This document shows positions 12,529 to 20,608 of a stretch of DNA of 64,000 nucleotides, piece after piece (position 1 is the first letter of the stretch; every line of letters begins with the position of its first letter). The notes beneath the pieces are model-generated. The model was given only the letters and a program-made list of their open reading frames with translations, was not told the DNA's origin and ran no database searches. The stretch spans positions 1 to 64,000 of the forward strand of contig NZ_JAGSXH010000008.1 of NCBI RefSeq assembly GCF_018283645.1, written 5' to 3'. Made by a program: the position numbers and the translations under genes. Source of the DNA: Actinocrinis puniceicyclus. Its GTDB lineage: Bacteria; Actinomycetota; Actinomycetes; Streptomycetales; Catenulisporaceae.

Positions 12529-14383
12529 CGGAAAGGCGGCGCGCGCCGCGGCAGCCGGGCTGCTGGCCGTGCTCGGCCTGCTCACGGCCGGCTGCGTGAA
12601 CCTGCCCGCGGACTCCGGGGTCAACGCGGTCAGCAAACAGACCGAAGCCGGCAGCGGCTCGGACGTGCGGATCTGGCCGCAGGCGCCGCGGCGGGACCAG
12701 GACCAGGCGTCGATCGTGGAGGGCTTTCTCCAGACCGCGGCCAGCGATCCGAGCAACCTGGCCATCGCCCGCGCGTACCTCACCAGCGACGCCCGGAACT
12801 GGGATCCGTCCAAGGTCGTCGTCTTCGGCAGCGACGAGACCAGCCCCACGTCGCTGCCCAAGCAGCCCGACACCGTGCAGATAAGCGGAACGGTCGTGGC
12901 GACCGTCGGGGACGACGGCACCTACCAGCCGCTGGCCGACGCGCAGCACAAGACCTACTACTTCCACGTGAAGCGCGACGACGCCAAGGGCTACTACCAG
13001 ATCGACCAGTTGCCGTCCGGCGACTTCGGCATCGCGATGACGCAGGAGACCTTCCGAGCCAACTACACCGAGTACAACCTCTACTATCTCAACGCGGACG
13101 CCCCGGACGCGAGCATGGTCCCGGTGCCGGTGTACGTGCGCTCCCAGCCGGACTCCTCGGTCGCCGAGAACCTGGCGGAGAAGCTGGTCAAGGGGCCCGC
13201 GCAGTGGCTCGACGCGGCGGCGGGCCCCGTCTCGCAGATCGACCTCGCCGGCCCGGGCAACGCGGTGAGCATCACCGCCGACGGAACGGCCGAGGTAGCG
13301 GTCAAGACGCCGAACGCGTGCACGGGGCACGCGCACGGCGTCTGCGAGAGGCTCGCGGCCGAATTCCTGGCCACGTTCAGCAATCTGGCCTCGGTCAACC
13401 GCGTGGCCATCGTCGACGCGCACGGCAGCGAACTGGGCGTCGCGGACTCGGTCGAGAACGTCATGCGGCAGTACCACCTCGGACCGGTGGGTTCGGTGCC
13501 CGGCACCTACTACTATCTCGGCGCCAAGGACCACCGGGTCTACTACGACGACGGCAAGAACACCCGGCCCGAACAGGTCGGCCCCGCGGACCGCCGCTAC
13601 TCGCAGCTCGCCGTGACCGACTATGACGGCCGTCAGTCCGTCGCGGCGGTCGTCGATGACCACGGCGCCGACCTCTACCTCGGGGAACCGGGCAATCCGG
13701 CGACCCGCGCGCCGACGTGGACCGGTGCCATCAGCTCACTGAGCTGGGACGCCCTGGGGCATCTGTGGTTCATCGACCAGGCCGGCGGCACGCCCGTGCT
13801 GTATCGGCTCGACATCACCCAGGGCCTTGAGGCGCGGCCGCAGCGGGTCGACCTGATCGGCGCCGACGCCGGCCCCATCACGATCAAGCAGCTCGCGGTC
13901 GCACCGGACGGCCGGCGAGTCGCCGTGGTGTACTCCGAGACCGTCGCGGGTTCCGGCACGGTCTACTCCGTCGGGCTCGGGGTCTACGAGAACAGCGTCG
14001 CGGGCCAGCTGCTGGACCTCGCGGAGGCGGTCAACAACCCGATGGTCTACCAGTGGCACGCCGTATCCGACATCGACTGGCACAGTAGCCAGACGTTCCA
14101 GTCCCTGGCCGTGCTCGGTGGCTCGCAGGCCTCCTCGCCGTCGGTGATCTCCGAGCTCTACGCGGACGGATCGCCGGTGACCAGCGCCAACGACCTGACC
14201 GCGGTCACCGTCAACCCGCCGAACGGCACCAGCGGCATCGAGTGGACCGGCGGCACGCTGCTGGCGACCTATCGCACCGCCCAGGGTGACGATCAGATCA
14301 GCCAGTACGCGTTCACCAGCGGTTCGTGGAACCCGCAGGGCACGACGGCCGTGGACGGTCTTTCCCCCAGCTATACCGACTGA
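12521..14383 (+). CDS. lpqB: Lipoprotein LpqB
   Basis: 620 aa. Lipoprotein signal peptide with lipobox LTAGC (Cys25). A GerMN (sporulation/germination) domain lies in the middle region, about residues 60-310, followed by a C-terminal beta-propeller-like LpqB domain. LpqB is the third gene of the mtrAB operon in actinobacteria and is reported to interact with the MtrB sensor and modulate its signalling. The ATG at 12521 overlaps the mtrB stop by 8 nt, with GGGAGCGGGA before it, so co-translation is likely. Confidence 0.95.
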   Translation: MTSGKAARAAAAGLLAVLGLLTAGCVNLPADSGVNAVSKQTEAGSGSDVRIWPQAPRRDQDQASIVEGFLQTAASDPSNLAIARAYLTSDARNWDPSKVVVFGSDETSPTSLPKQPDTVQISGTVVATVGDDGTYQPLADAQHKTYYFHVKRDDAKGYYQIDQLPSGDFGIAMTQETFRANYTEYNLYYLNADAPDASMVPVPVYVRSQPDSSVAENLAEKLVKGPAQWLDAAAGPVSQIDLAGPGNAVSITADGTAEVAVKTPNACTGHAHGVCERLAAEFLATFSNLASVNRVAIVDAHGSELGVADSVENVMRQYHLGPVGSVPGTYYYLGAKDHRVYYDDGKNTRPEQVGPADRRYSQLAVTDYDGRQSVAAVVDDHGADLYLGEPGNPATRAPTWTGAISSLSWDALGHLWFIDQAGGTPVLYRLDITQGLEARPQRVDLIGADAGPITIKQLAVAPDGRRVAVVYSETVAGSGTVYSVGLGVYENSVAGQLLDLAEAVNNPMVYQWHAVSDIDWHSSQTFQSLAVLGGSQASSPSVISELYADGSPVTSANDLTAVTVNPPNGTSGIEWTGGTLLATYRTAQGDDQISQYAFTSGSWNPQGTTAVDGLSPSYTD

Positions 14384-14441
14384 TCGAATGTGCGCTGATC
14401 ACACTTGCGTCGTTTGACCGTGCGCGCCCGAATCCCCGCCT

Positions 14442-14447
14442 TATGAT
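14442..14447 (+). promoter_or_regulatory. -10 box of the ComF-like gene (leaderless)
   Basis: TATGAT, 5 of 6 matches to the -10 consensus, ends 6 bases before the GTG start at 14454. No ribosome binding site. Confidence 0.6.
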
Positions 14448-14453
14448 CACCGC

Positions 14454-15176
14454 GTGGGGGAGGAGTCGGCTCGGTCCAGGCGGCGGTTCTGGTGGAATGC
14501 GCTGCTGGACCTCGCGCTGCCCGCGGAGTGTGCCGGCTGTGGCCGCACCGGCGGCGACGAGGTGATCGCGGGTCTGTGCGGTTCCTGCGCCCTCGCGCTC
14601 GACGGACCGCCCACGCCGGTCCGGCCGGCGCGCCGTCCGGCCGGGCTGCCTCCGGTGTATGCGCTGGCCCCGTACCGGGATCCGGTCCGCGACGTCATCA
14701 TCGCCCAGAAGGAACGCAACCGGCTGGACCTGGCCCGCCCGCTCGGCCTGCGGCTGGCCGGGGCCGCGCTGGCCGCCGGCCCGGATGCCGCCGCCGTGTG
14801 GCTGGTTCCCGCTCCGTCCACGCGCGCCACGGTCCGTCGTCGCGGCCACGATCCGGTGCACCGCATGGCACGCGTCGCCGCCGCGCAACTGCGCGCCCTC
14901 GGGCGCACCGCCAACGTCCTTCCGGCACTGCGCCACCAGCGGGTCGTCACCGATCAAGTCGGCCTCACCCACCAGGAACGGGTGCGCAACCTCTCCGGTG
15001 CGCTCACCGTTCGCCGTGCCGCTTCGCGGCGCCTGAGCCAGCGGCCTGTCATCCTCGTCGACGACGTCGTGACCAGCGGGGCCACCCTCGCCGAGGCCGC
15101 GCGGGCTCTCGGCACCGCCGGTGCGGTGCCGCTCGGCGCGGCGGTCCTGGCCGCCACCCGGTTCCGCGACCACTGA
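14454..15176 (+). CDS. ComF/ComFC-type phosphoribosyltransferase-like protein
   Basis: 240 aa. N-terminal zinc-ribbon-like cysteines 26, 29, 42 and 45 (CxxC...CxxC), then a type I phosphoribosyltransferase fold with the PRPP loop VILVDDVVTSGAT at 199-211. ComF proteins are tied to DNA uptake in competent bacteria, but most actinobacterial members sit next to lpqB, as here, and have no proven role. The GTG start is fixed by the leaderless -10 box. Confidence 0.88.
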   Translation: MGEESARSRRRFWWNALLDLALPAECAGCGRTGGDEVIAGLCGSCALALDGPPTPVRPARRPAGLPPVYALAPYRDPVRDVIIAQKERNRLDLARPLGLRLAGAALAAGPDAAAVWLVPAPSTRATVRRRGHDPVHRMARVAAAQLRALGRTANVLPALRHQRVVTDQVGLTHQERVRNLSGALTVRRAASRRLSQRPVILVDDVVTSGATLAEAARALGTAGAVPLGAAVLAATRFRDH

Positions 15177-15795
15177 GCCGCGGCGCCCCGCGCCGCGCTG
15201 ACCTGCGCTTTCGGACCGAACCAGCGCGCCTGCGGGCTCGCCGGGTCCTCGAACCGCCGTGTGTTCGAGCCGCCGTGTTTTCGAACCGACTGCGCGTGGC
15301 GCCCGTGCTCACCGGCAGGCCCACCCCGCGAGATCAGGAGGCCACGCTGAACTCCCAGCCGCGCGAGCCACGCCACGCCATAGTGCGCCACCGCAAAAGG
15401 CCAGGTGGGGATGGATTCTTATCACCCAGTTGGCGGACTAGGCCCAACGGCCCCTACCGTTCACGCGTTTGGCGCATTACGTTCAAGGCTATGAGCAGCG
15501 CACGAAGCGACTGTAGGCGCGAAGTCGTGTACACCCCGACGCTCCTGGCCGGAACCTGACGCGGCATCTGAGTCGTTACCCCTCCAAAGCCGGATCTTCC
15601 CGGCATCGGTTGACAACCGGCAATCCAGTCCCAGGAGGTGGTGCCCCGACCCACTAACGACACAGCCCCTCCGAATCAGCGGAGCGCGACCCCGCGGCGA
15701 AATCCGGGGACCGCGCCCGAGCCGCGGGCGGGCCCGTACGAGGGCCGCGCGGCACGGCGTCAGAACAGACAGCGAGCACGAAAAGGGAGACGCGC
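15177..15795. promoter_or_regulatory. Long intergenic region upstream of hpf
   Basis: 619 bp without a convincing gene. It contains a 16-bp tandem repeat at 15249-15290 and a TTGACA near 15610 without a clear -10 partner. I compared it with common riboswitch cores and found no match. It probably holds the hpf promoter and a long leader. Confidence 0.5.
15249..15290 (+). repeat. 16-bp tandem repeat (2.6 copies)
   Basis: Units TCGAACCGCCGTGTGT and TCGAGCCGCCGTGTTT, followed by a partial third copy TCGAACCGAC. Located 70 bases after the ComF-like gene. Function unknown. Confidence 0.7.
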
Positions 15796-16491
15796 GTGGA
15801 CATCGTGGTGAAGGGCCGCAAGACCGAGGTGACCGAGAGGTTCCGTAAGCACGTCCTGGAGAAGCTCTCGCGGGTCGAGCGCTTCGACGGCAAGGCCATC
15901 AGCCTCGACGTGGAGTTGTCCAAGGAGCGCAACCCGCGGCAGTCCGAACGCTGCGACCGGATCGAGATCACGCTGCGCACCAGGGGCCCGGTCGTGCGGG
16001 CCGAGGCCTGCGCCGGCGATCCGTACGCCGCGCTGGACCTGGCCACCGGCAAGCTGGAGGCCCGCCTGCGCCGCGCAGCCGACCGCCGCCGGGTCCACCA
16101 CGGCAGGCGCAGCCCGGTCTCGGTGTCGGTGGCCACCTCGACCCTGGCCGAACTCGAGGCCGCCGAACTGGCCGCGTCCCAGCGTCCCGCGCCCGAGCCG
16201 GAGTCCGAGGGCCGCGATGTGCGGCACGTCGGCCCGATCGAGGTCGAGGGCGACGGGCCGATGATCGTACGCGAGAAGAACCACACCGCCCCGCCGATGG
16301 ACCTGTCCCAGGCGCTCTACGAGATGGAGTTGGTCGGTCACGACTTCTACCTCTTCGTGGACGCCGAGACCAAGCAGCCCTCCGTCGTCTACCGTCGCCG
16401 CGGATACGACTACGGCGTGATCCATCTGGAGGAGAGCGGCGCCGCCCACTACTCCGGCGAGGACCGATCCGACAGCGCCTCAGCCGCCTGA
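15796..16491 (+). CDS. hpf: Long-form ribosome hibernation promoting factor
   Basis: 231 aa. N-terminal RaiA/YfiA-type domain (about 1-105) that binds the 30S decoding region, a variable linker, and the C-terminal dimerisation domain of long HPF (about 175-225, with MELVGHDFYLFVDAET and VVYRRRGYDYGVIHL). Long HPF joins ribosomes into inactive 100S dimers in stationary phase or stress. The GTG start has AAAAGGGAGA before it. Its position after the mtrAB-lpqB-comF group matches other actinomycetes. Confidence 0.95.
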   Translation: MDIVVKGRKTEVTERFRKHVLEKLSRVERFDGKAISLDVELSKERNPRQSERCDRIEITLRTRGPVVRAEACAGDPYAALDLATGKLEARLRRAADRRRVHHGRRSPVSVSVATSTLAELEAAELAASQRPAPEPESEGRDVRHVGPIEVEGDGPMIVREKNHTAPPMDLSQALYEMELVGHDFYLFVDAETKQPSVVYRRRGYDYGVIHLEESGAAHYSGEDRSDSASAA

Positions 16492-16633
16492 CAGCGGCGG
16501 TCCGACCTGACTGACGATGCGACAGCAGGCGCGGATCCGGGCAGTTCCGGCCGGGTCGCCCGAAGACGTGGTGACCACCTCCCGAACGGCACTGTCAATC
16601 CCGGGTCCGCGCCAGCTATTATCAGGTTTCGCC

Positions 16634-16639
16634 GATACT
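16634..16639 (+). promoter_or_regulatory. -10-like box upstream of response regulator gene
   Basis: GATACT ending 5 bases before an ATG at 16645 that opens a 29-codon frame. It may drive the short leader frame and the response regulator gene. Confidence 0.4.
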
Positions 16640-16644
16640 GTGCG

Positions 16645-16734
16645 ATGATGACTCGGTCACTCAGCGTCTCCGGCGTCCCGTCCGGGAGTAACGGGCGCCT
16701 GCCCGGACCGGCTGATCCAGGTTCAAGGGGGTAG
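16645..16734 (+). CDS. Possible 29-codon leader peptide
   Basis: Short frame beginning MMTRSLSVSGVPSG that starts 5 bases after a -10-like box and stops 6 bases before the GTG of the response regulator gene. No similarity recognised. It could be a translated leader coupling into the next gene, or chance. Confidence 0.25.
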   Translation: MMTRSLSVSGVPSGSNGRLPGPADPGSRG

Positions 16735-16740
16735 GGACAG

Positions 16741-17559
16741 GTGACCCAATCCGAATCCGGCCGACCGGCCGGCGGGCGCCCCGAGGGCGTACCGGTCCAG
16801 CCCGGTCGCCCGCGCGCCGACGCCCCGGCGCCCGGTCGTACCCGTTCCGCCTCCCCCTCACCGGCTCGGGGCGCGACCGCCTCGGCCGACGCCGATCCCA
16901 TCAGGGTCCTGCTGGTCGACGACCACGCCCTGCTGCGCCGCGGCCTGGACATCGTGCTCCAGCAGGAGCCGGACATCGAGGTGGTCGGCGAGGCCGGTGA
17001 CGGCGCCGAGGCGGTCGAGAAGGCGGGCGAACTGCTGCCCGACGTGGTGCTGCTCGACGTGAAGATGCCCCGGCGCGGCGGCATCGAGGCGGCCGCCGCG
17101 ATCAAGGAGGTGGCCCCCTCCACCCGGGTCGTGATGCTCACCATGAGCGACGAGGAAGCCGACCTCTACGAGGCGATCAAAGCCGGCGCCACCGGTTACC
17201 TGCTCAAGGAGATTCCGCCGCACGAGATCGCCGACTCGATCCGCGCGGTGGCCGGCGGCCAGTCGCTGATCACTCCGTCGATGGCGACCAAGCTGCTGAG
17301 CGAGTTCGCCACGATGGCCAGGCACGGCGAGGAGCGGCGCGAACAGGCGCCGCCCGCGCCCAAGCTGACCGACCGCGAGCTGGAGGTGCTCAAGCTCATC
17401 GCCACCGGCGCGAACAACAGCAAGATCGCCAAGACCCTGTTCATCAGCGAGAACACGGTCAAGAACCACGTGCGAAACATCCTGGAGAAGCTCCAGCTGC
17501 ACTCCCGGATGGAAGCCGTGATGTACGCGGTGCGTGAGAAGATCCTCGACCTTCCGTGA
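16741..17559 (+). CDS. NarL/LuxR-family response regulator
   Basis: 272 aa. A low-complexity N-terminal extension (1-52) precedes the receiver domain, with acidic pocket D60/D61 and phospho-acceptor D106 in VVLLDVKMP. The C-terminal LuxR helix-turn-helix lies at about 205-265 (LTDRELEVLKLIATGANNSK, then TVKNHVRNIL). There is no kinase gene beside it, so the partner is unknown. It is an orphan regulator at a conserved place after hpf. The extension is unusual for the family; a shorter product starting nearer residue 50 cannot be excluded. Confidence 0.9.
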   Translation: MTQSESGRPAGGRPEGVPVQPGRPRADAPAPGRTRSASPSPARGATASADADPIRVLLVDDHALLRRGLDIVLQQEPDIEVVGEAGDGAEAVEKAGELLPDVVLLDVKMPRRGGIEAAAAIKEVAPSTRVVMLTMSDEEADLYEAIKAGATGYLLKEIPPHEIADSIRAVAGGQSLITPSMATKLLSEFATMARHGEERREQAPPAPKLTDRELEVLKLIATGANNSKIAKTLFISENTVKNHVRNILEKLQLHSRMEAVMYAVREKILDLP

Positions 17560-17644
17560 CGCGCGCCGCGGGCGTCCTTCACGGCGTCCCGGGCCCGGTC
17601 CTGCGCGATGAGCCGTCGCGGCGATGCTTGGCCGCGAGATGCCC

Positions 17645-17650
17645 TACGCT
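17645..17650 (+). promoter_or_regulatory. -10-like box of cation antiporter gene
   Basis: TACGCT ends 8 bases before the ATG at 17659; no ribosome binding site for this ATG. Confidence 0.4.
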
Positions 17651-17658
17651 CGGCGGTC

Positions 17659-18870
17659 ATGACGACCATGCCGCCTGCAAGGCCGCCGCAGACCGCGCAA
17701 CGTTCCCTCATCGGCACAGCGCTACGCCGCTCCGACATCGTCATCATGGCGGGCGCGGCCGTCTTCACGCTCGGTGCCGTGCTCGCCAAGGGCGCGGGCG
17801 CGGTGGTGCCGTTCGTCGTCTCCGCGGTGGCGGTCGCGCTGCTCGCCGCGCTGGTCGGCCGGGCGGTGGACCACCTCGCGGACCGGCTCGGCGCCGGCGC
17901 GGTCGGCGTGCTGCAGTCGGCGCTGGGCAACCTGCCGGAGTTGTTCATCTGCATCTTCGCGCTGCGCTCACACCTGCTCGACGTGGTCACCTCCGCGATC
18001 ATCGGCTCGATCCTGGGCAACCTGCTGCTGGTACTCGGGCTCTCCTTCTTCGTCGGCGGCCGCAAGCACGGCGTGTTGCGGTTCTCGCAGCCGCGAGCCC
18101 GGATGATCATGGCACTGATGATCCTGTCGGTGGCCGCCATGCTGGTGCCCTCGCTGGCCTCGTACGTCCACGCCGCCGCCGCCAGCCATGAGGCCGGGCT
18201 CTCCCGGATCACCGCGGTCGTGCTGCTGGTGGTTTTCGCGCTCTCGATCCCCGCCTCGGTGCGCCGCGAGGAGGCCGCCGGCCGCGGACAGCGCCGGGAA
18301 CAGGGCGGTCGTGCGACGCGACAGGCCGCCGGCAGTGGTCAGAGCGCCGATCAGAGCGCCGATCAGGACGCGGCACCGGATCACGCCGCCGAGCGCGAGG
18401 AAGGCCACCGCTGGCCGCTCGCCCTGGCCGTGTCGGTGCTCGCCGTGACCGGGTTGCTCGCGGCGTACGTCTCCGACCTGTTCGTCAGCGCGCTGCAACC
18501 GGCGATGAACGCGATGCACATCTCCGAGGCGTTCGCGGGCCTGGTGATCGTGGCCATCGCGGGCAACGCGGTGGAGAACGCGGTCGGCGTCAAGCTGGCC
18601 TGGCAGAACCAGGCGGACCACGCGCTCTCGGTGATCCTCAACAGCCCGCTGCAGATCGCGCTGGTGCTCGCCCCGGTACTGGTGCTGCTCTCCCCGCTGG
18701 TCGGCGGCGCGGCCTTCACCCTGGTGTTCAACCCGATGCTGGTGTCGACGGTCGGGATCTCCACCCTCGCGGTCGCCTTCCTGGTCTCCGACGGCGAGTC
18801 GGACTGGCTGGAGGGCGCGACGATGGTCGGCCTGTACATCCTGATCGCGGCCGCGTTCTGGTGGGGATAG
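17659..18870 (+). CDS. CaCA-family cation/proton antiporter
   Basis: 403 aa, about ten or eleven membrane spans in two homologous halves. The alpha repeats carry GNLPELFICIFAL (90-102) in the first half and IAGNAVENAVGVKLA in the second, the pattern of CAX-type Ca2+/H+ exchangers. A hydrophilic acidic loop (about 195-250, with a tandem SADQ repeat) separates the halves. It probably exports Ca2+ or a similar divalent ion using the proton gradient. An alternative ATG at 17608 would add 17 residues; 17659 was preferred because of the -10-like box before it. Confidence 0.88.
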   Translation: MTTMPPARPPQTAQRSLIGTALRRSDIVIMAGAAVFTLGAVLAKGAGAVVPFVVSAVAVALLAALVGRAVDHLADRLGAGAVGVLQSALGNLPELFICIFALRSHLLDVVTSAIIGSILGNLLLVLGLSFFVGGRKHGVLRFSQPRARMIMALMILSVAAMLVPSLASYVHAAAASHEAGLSRITAVVLLVVFALSIPASVRREEAAGRGQRREQGGRATRQAAGSGQSADQSADQDAAPDHAAEREEGHRWPLALAVSVLAVTGLLAAYVSDLFVSALQPAMNAMHISEAFAGLVIVAIAGNAVENAVGVKLAWQNQADHALSVILNSPLQIALVLAPVLVLLSPLVGGAAFTLVFNPMLVSTVGISTLAVAFLVSDGESDWLEGATMVGLYILIAAAFWWG

Positions 18871-19007
18871 CCGGCAGAGGTGCGTGACCCGTCGCGCAGG
18901 TGCCTTCTATCGTTCCCGATGGGGTCCTGAGTCCCTTCATCCCCCGGCTCGGCGCAGGCAGCGTGGGCAGTGGAAAGGTCCGCGCACCCGACGGAGATGA
19001 GGTCACC

Positions 19008-20216
19008 ATGGCCAGCAAGCGAGTAGTGGTTCTCGGCGGCAACTTCGGCGGTCTGGCGGCCGCGCTGGAGGTCAAGCACGAACTGGGTGACGAGGTCGAA
19101 GTCCAGGTGATCTCGGCCTCGGACCGATTCCTGTTCAACCCGTCGCTGATCTGGCTGCCGTTCGGAAAACGCTCCGCCCGGGACATCACCTTCCCGCTGG
19201 AGCCGACCTTCGACGCGCACGGCGTGGACTTCCTGCACGCCGAGGCGACCGCCATCGATCCGGCCAAGCGCACGGTGACCGCCGGTGGCCGCGACTATGG
19301 GTATGACTACCTGATCATCGCTACCGGGTACCAGAACAACTTCGCGGTCGCCCCGGGACTCGGGCCCGACGGTTACGCACAGACGATCACCACGCTGGCC
19401 GACGCCGAGCGGGCCGCGACCGCGTGGCGCAAGTTCCTCGACGACCCGGGCCCGGTGGTAGTGGGAGCGACGCAGGGCGCGGCCTGCTTCGGCGCGGCCT
19501 ACGAGTTCCTGTTCAACGTCTCCTACCAGTTGCGAAAGGCGAAGCTGCACGGTCAGTCGCAGCTTACGTACTTCACCCCGGAACCGTTCCTCGGGCACTT
19601 CGGGATCGGCGGTCTGCCCGGCGGGCAGAAGCTGCTGTCGATGTTCCTCAAGAAGGAGGGCATCAAGGCGCTGACCGACGTCAGCGTGCAGGAGGTCACC
19701 GGCGACCAGGTGAAACTGACCGACGGCACGTCGCTTCCCTTCCGGTATTCGATGGTGGTGCCGCCGTTCGTCGGGCAGGCTCTCGTGCGCTCGGTTCCGG
19801 GTCTGAGCGACGAGAAGGGCTTCATCCCGGTCGATGACACCTACCAGTCGAAGGGGTTCCCGGAGATCTACGCCGCGGGCGTCGCCGCGCAGGTGCCGAT
19901 TCCGTGGCAGACCTCCGTGCCGGTCGGGATCCCGAAGACCGGCTTCCCCACCGAGTCGATGGCCAAGGTCGCGGCTCACAACGTCGTGGCGGCCATCAAG
20001 GGCGAACCGCCCGTGGCGCACAAGGAGTTCGCGGAGATGGCCGCGGTGTGCCTGATGGACGCGGGCAACAACGGCGTCATGATCCTCGCCGACCACATGC
20101 TGCCGCCGCGCCGCGCCGGGATCATGATCCCCGGCCCCCAGGTACACGCGATGAAGCTCGGGTTCGAGAAGTACTACCTGTGGAAGAGCCGGCACGGCTA
20201 CGTGCGTCTTCCCTGA
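19008..20216 (+). CDS. Sulfide:quinone oxidoreductase-like FAD flavoprotein
   Basis: 402 aa. N-terminal dinucleotide motif VVVLGGNFGGLAAA (about 6-19), second FAD motif YLIIATGYQ, and the SQR-type segment GATQGAACFGAAYEF with Cys160; a second conserved cysteine is Cys348 in AAVCLMDAG. These correspond to the two redox-active cysteines of SQR; the third cysteine of some types is missing. It would oxidise sulfide and pass electrons to menaquinone at the membrane surface. It could also be a related type II NADH dehydrogenase-like enzyme. ATG 19008 was chosen for the upstream GGAGATGAGG. Confidence 0.78.
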   Translation: MASKRVVVLGGNFGGLAAALEVKHELGDEVEVQVISASDRFLFNPSLIWLPFGKRSARDITFPLEPTFDAHGVDFLHAEATAIDPAKRTVTAGGRDYGYDYLIIATGYQNNFAVAPGLGPDGYAQTITTLADAERAATAWRKFLDDPGPVVVGATQGAACFGAAYEFLFNVSYQLRKAKLHGQSQLTYFTPEPFLGHFGIGGLPGGQKLLSMFLKKEGIKALTDVSVQEVTGDQVKLTDGTSLPFRYSMVVPPFVGQALVRSVPGLSDEKGFIPVDDTYQSKGFPEIYAAGVAAQVPIPWQTSVPVGIPKTGFPTESMAKVAAHNVVAAIKGEPPVAHKEFAEMAAVCLMDAGNNGVMILADHMLPPRRAGIMIPGPQVHAMKLGFEKYYLWKSRHGYVRLP

Positions 20217-20326
20217 CGGGCGGCGCTGCCGAGAGGGCGTTCGGACGACCCGATTCGGGGCGGCGTGTCCCGCCCGGGATGTGCCAGACTAGGCCCCGGT
20301 CCTCGCCAAGGCGGGGGCCGGAGCCA

Positions 20327-20397
20327 TCCCGGGTCGTCTAAGGGCAGGACAATCGGTTTTGGTCCGATTAATGGGGGTTCGAATCCTCCCCCGGGAG
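20327..20397 (+). tRNA. tRNA-Gln (anticodon TTG)
   Basis: 71 nt. Acceptor stem TCCCGGG pairs with CCCGGGA. The anticodon stem ATCGG/CCGAT encloses the loop TTTTGGT with anticodon TTG, and the T arm has GGTTCGAATCC. The discriminator base is G and CTG follows, so the CCA end is not encoded. It stands alone between the SQR-like gene and glmU. Confidence 0.95.
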
Positions 20398-20608
20398 CTG
20401 TTCGTCTCGGCGGCCGCGCGGGCACGGGGCCGATGATCAGCCGGTAGGCTCGGTGCCGAACCAGCAGCCGATGCGCGCTCTTCGGACTCGACCAGGCGGC
20501 GGCGCGGGGTTCACCGACGAGAGGCGCCCCACGCCGAGCCGCGGGGTAGCCTACGGCCGCCACGAGGCACGGTTGAGTGCCGAAGAGCCACGATGCCAGG
20601 AGACCGGT

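Noticed and set aside
15177-15795. A riboswitch (c-di-AMP, cobalamin or SAM type) in the hpf leader
   Set aside because: I looked for the conserved cores of these classes and found none; only short local hairpins are present.
20327-20400. An attachment site at the tRNA-Gln gene
   Set aside because: tRNA genes are common integration sites, but there is no integrase nearby and no duplicated tRNA 3' end in the window.
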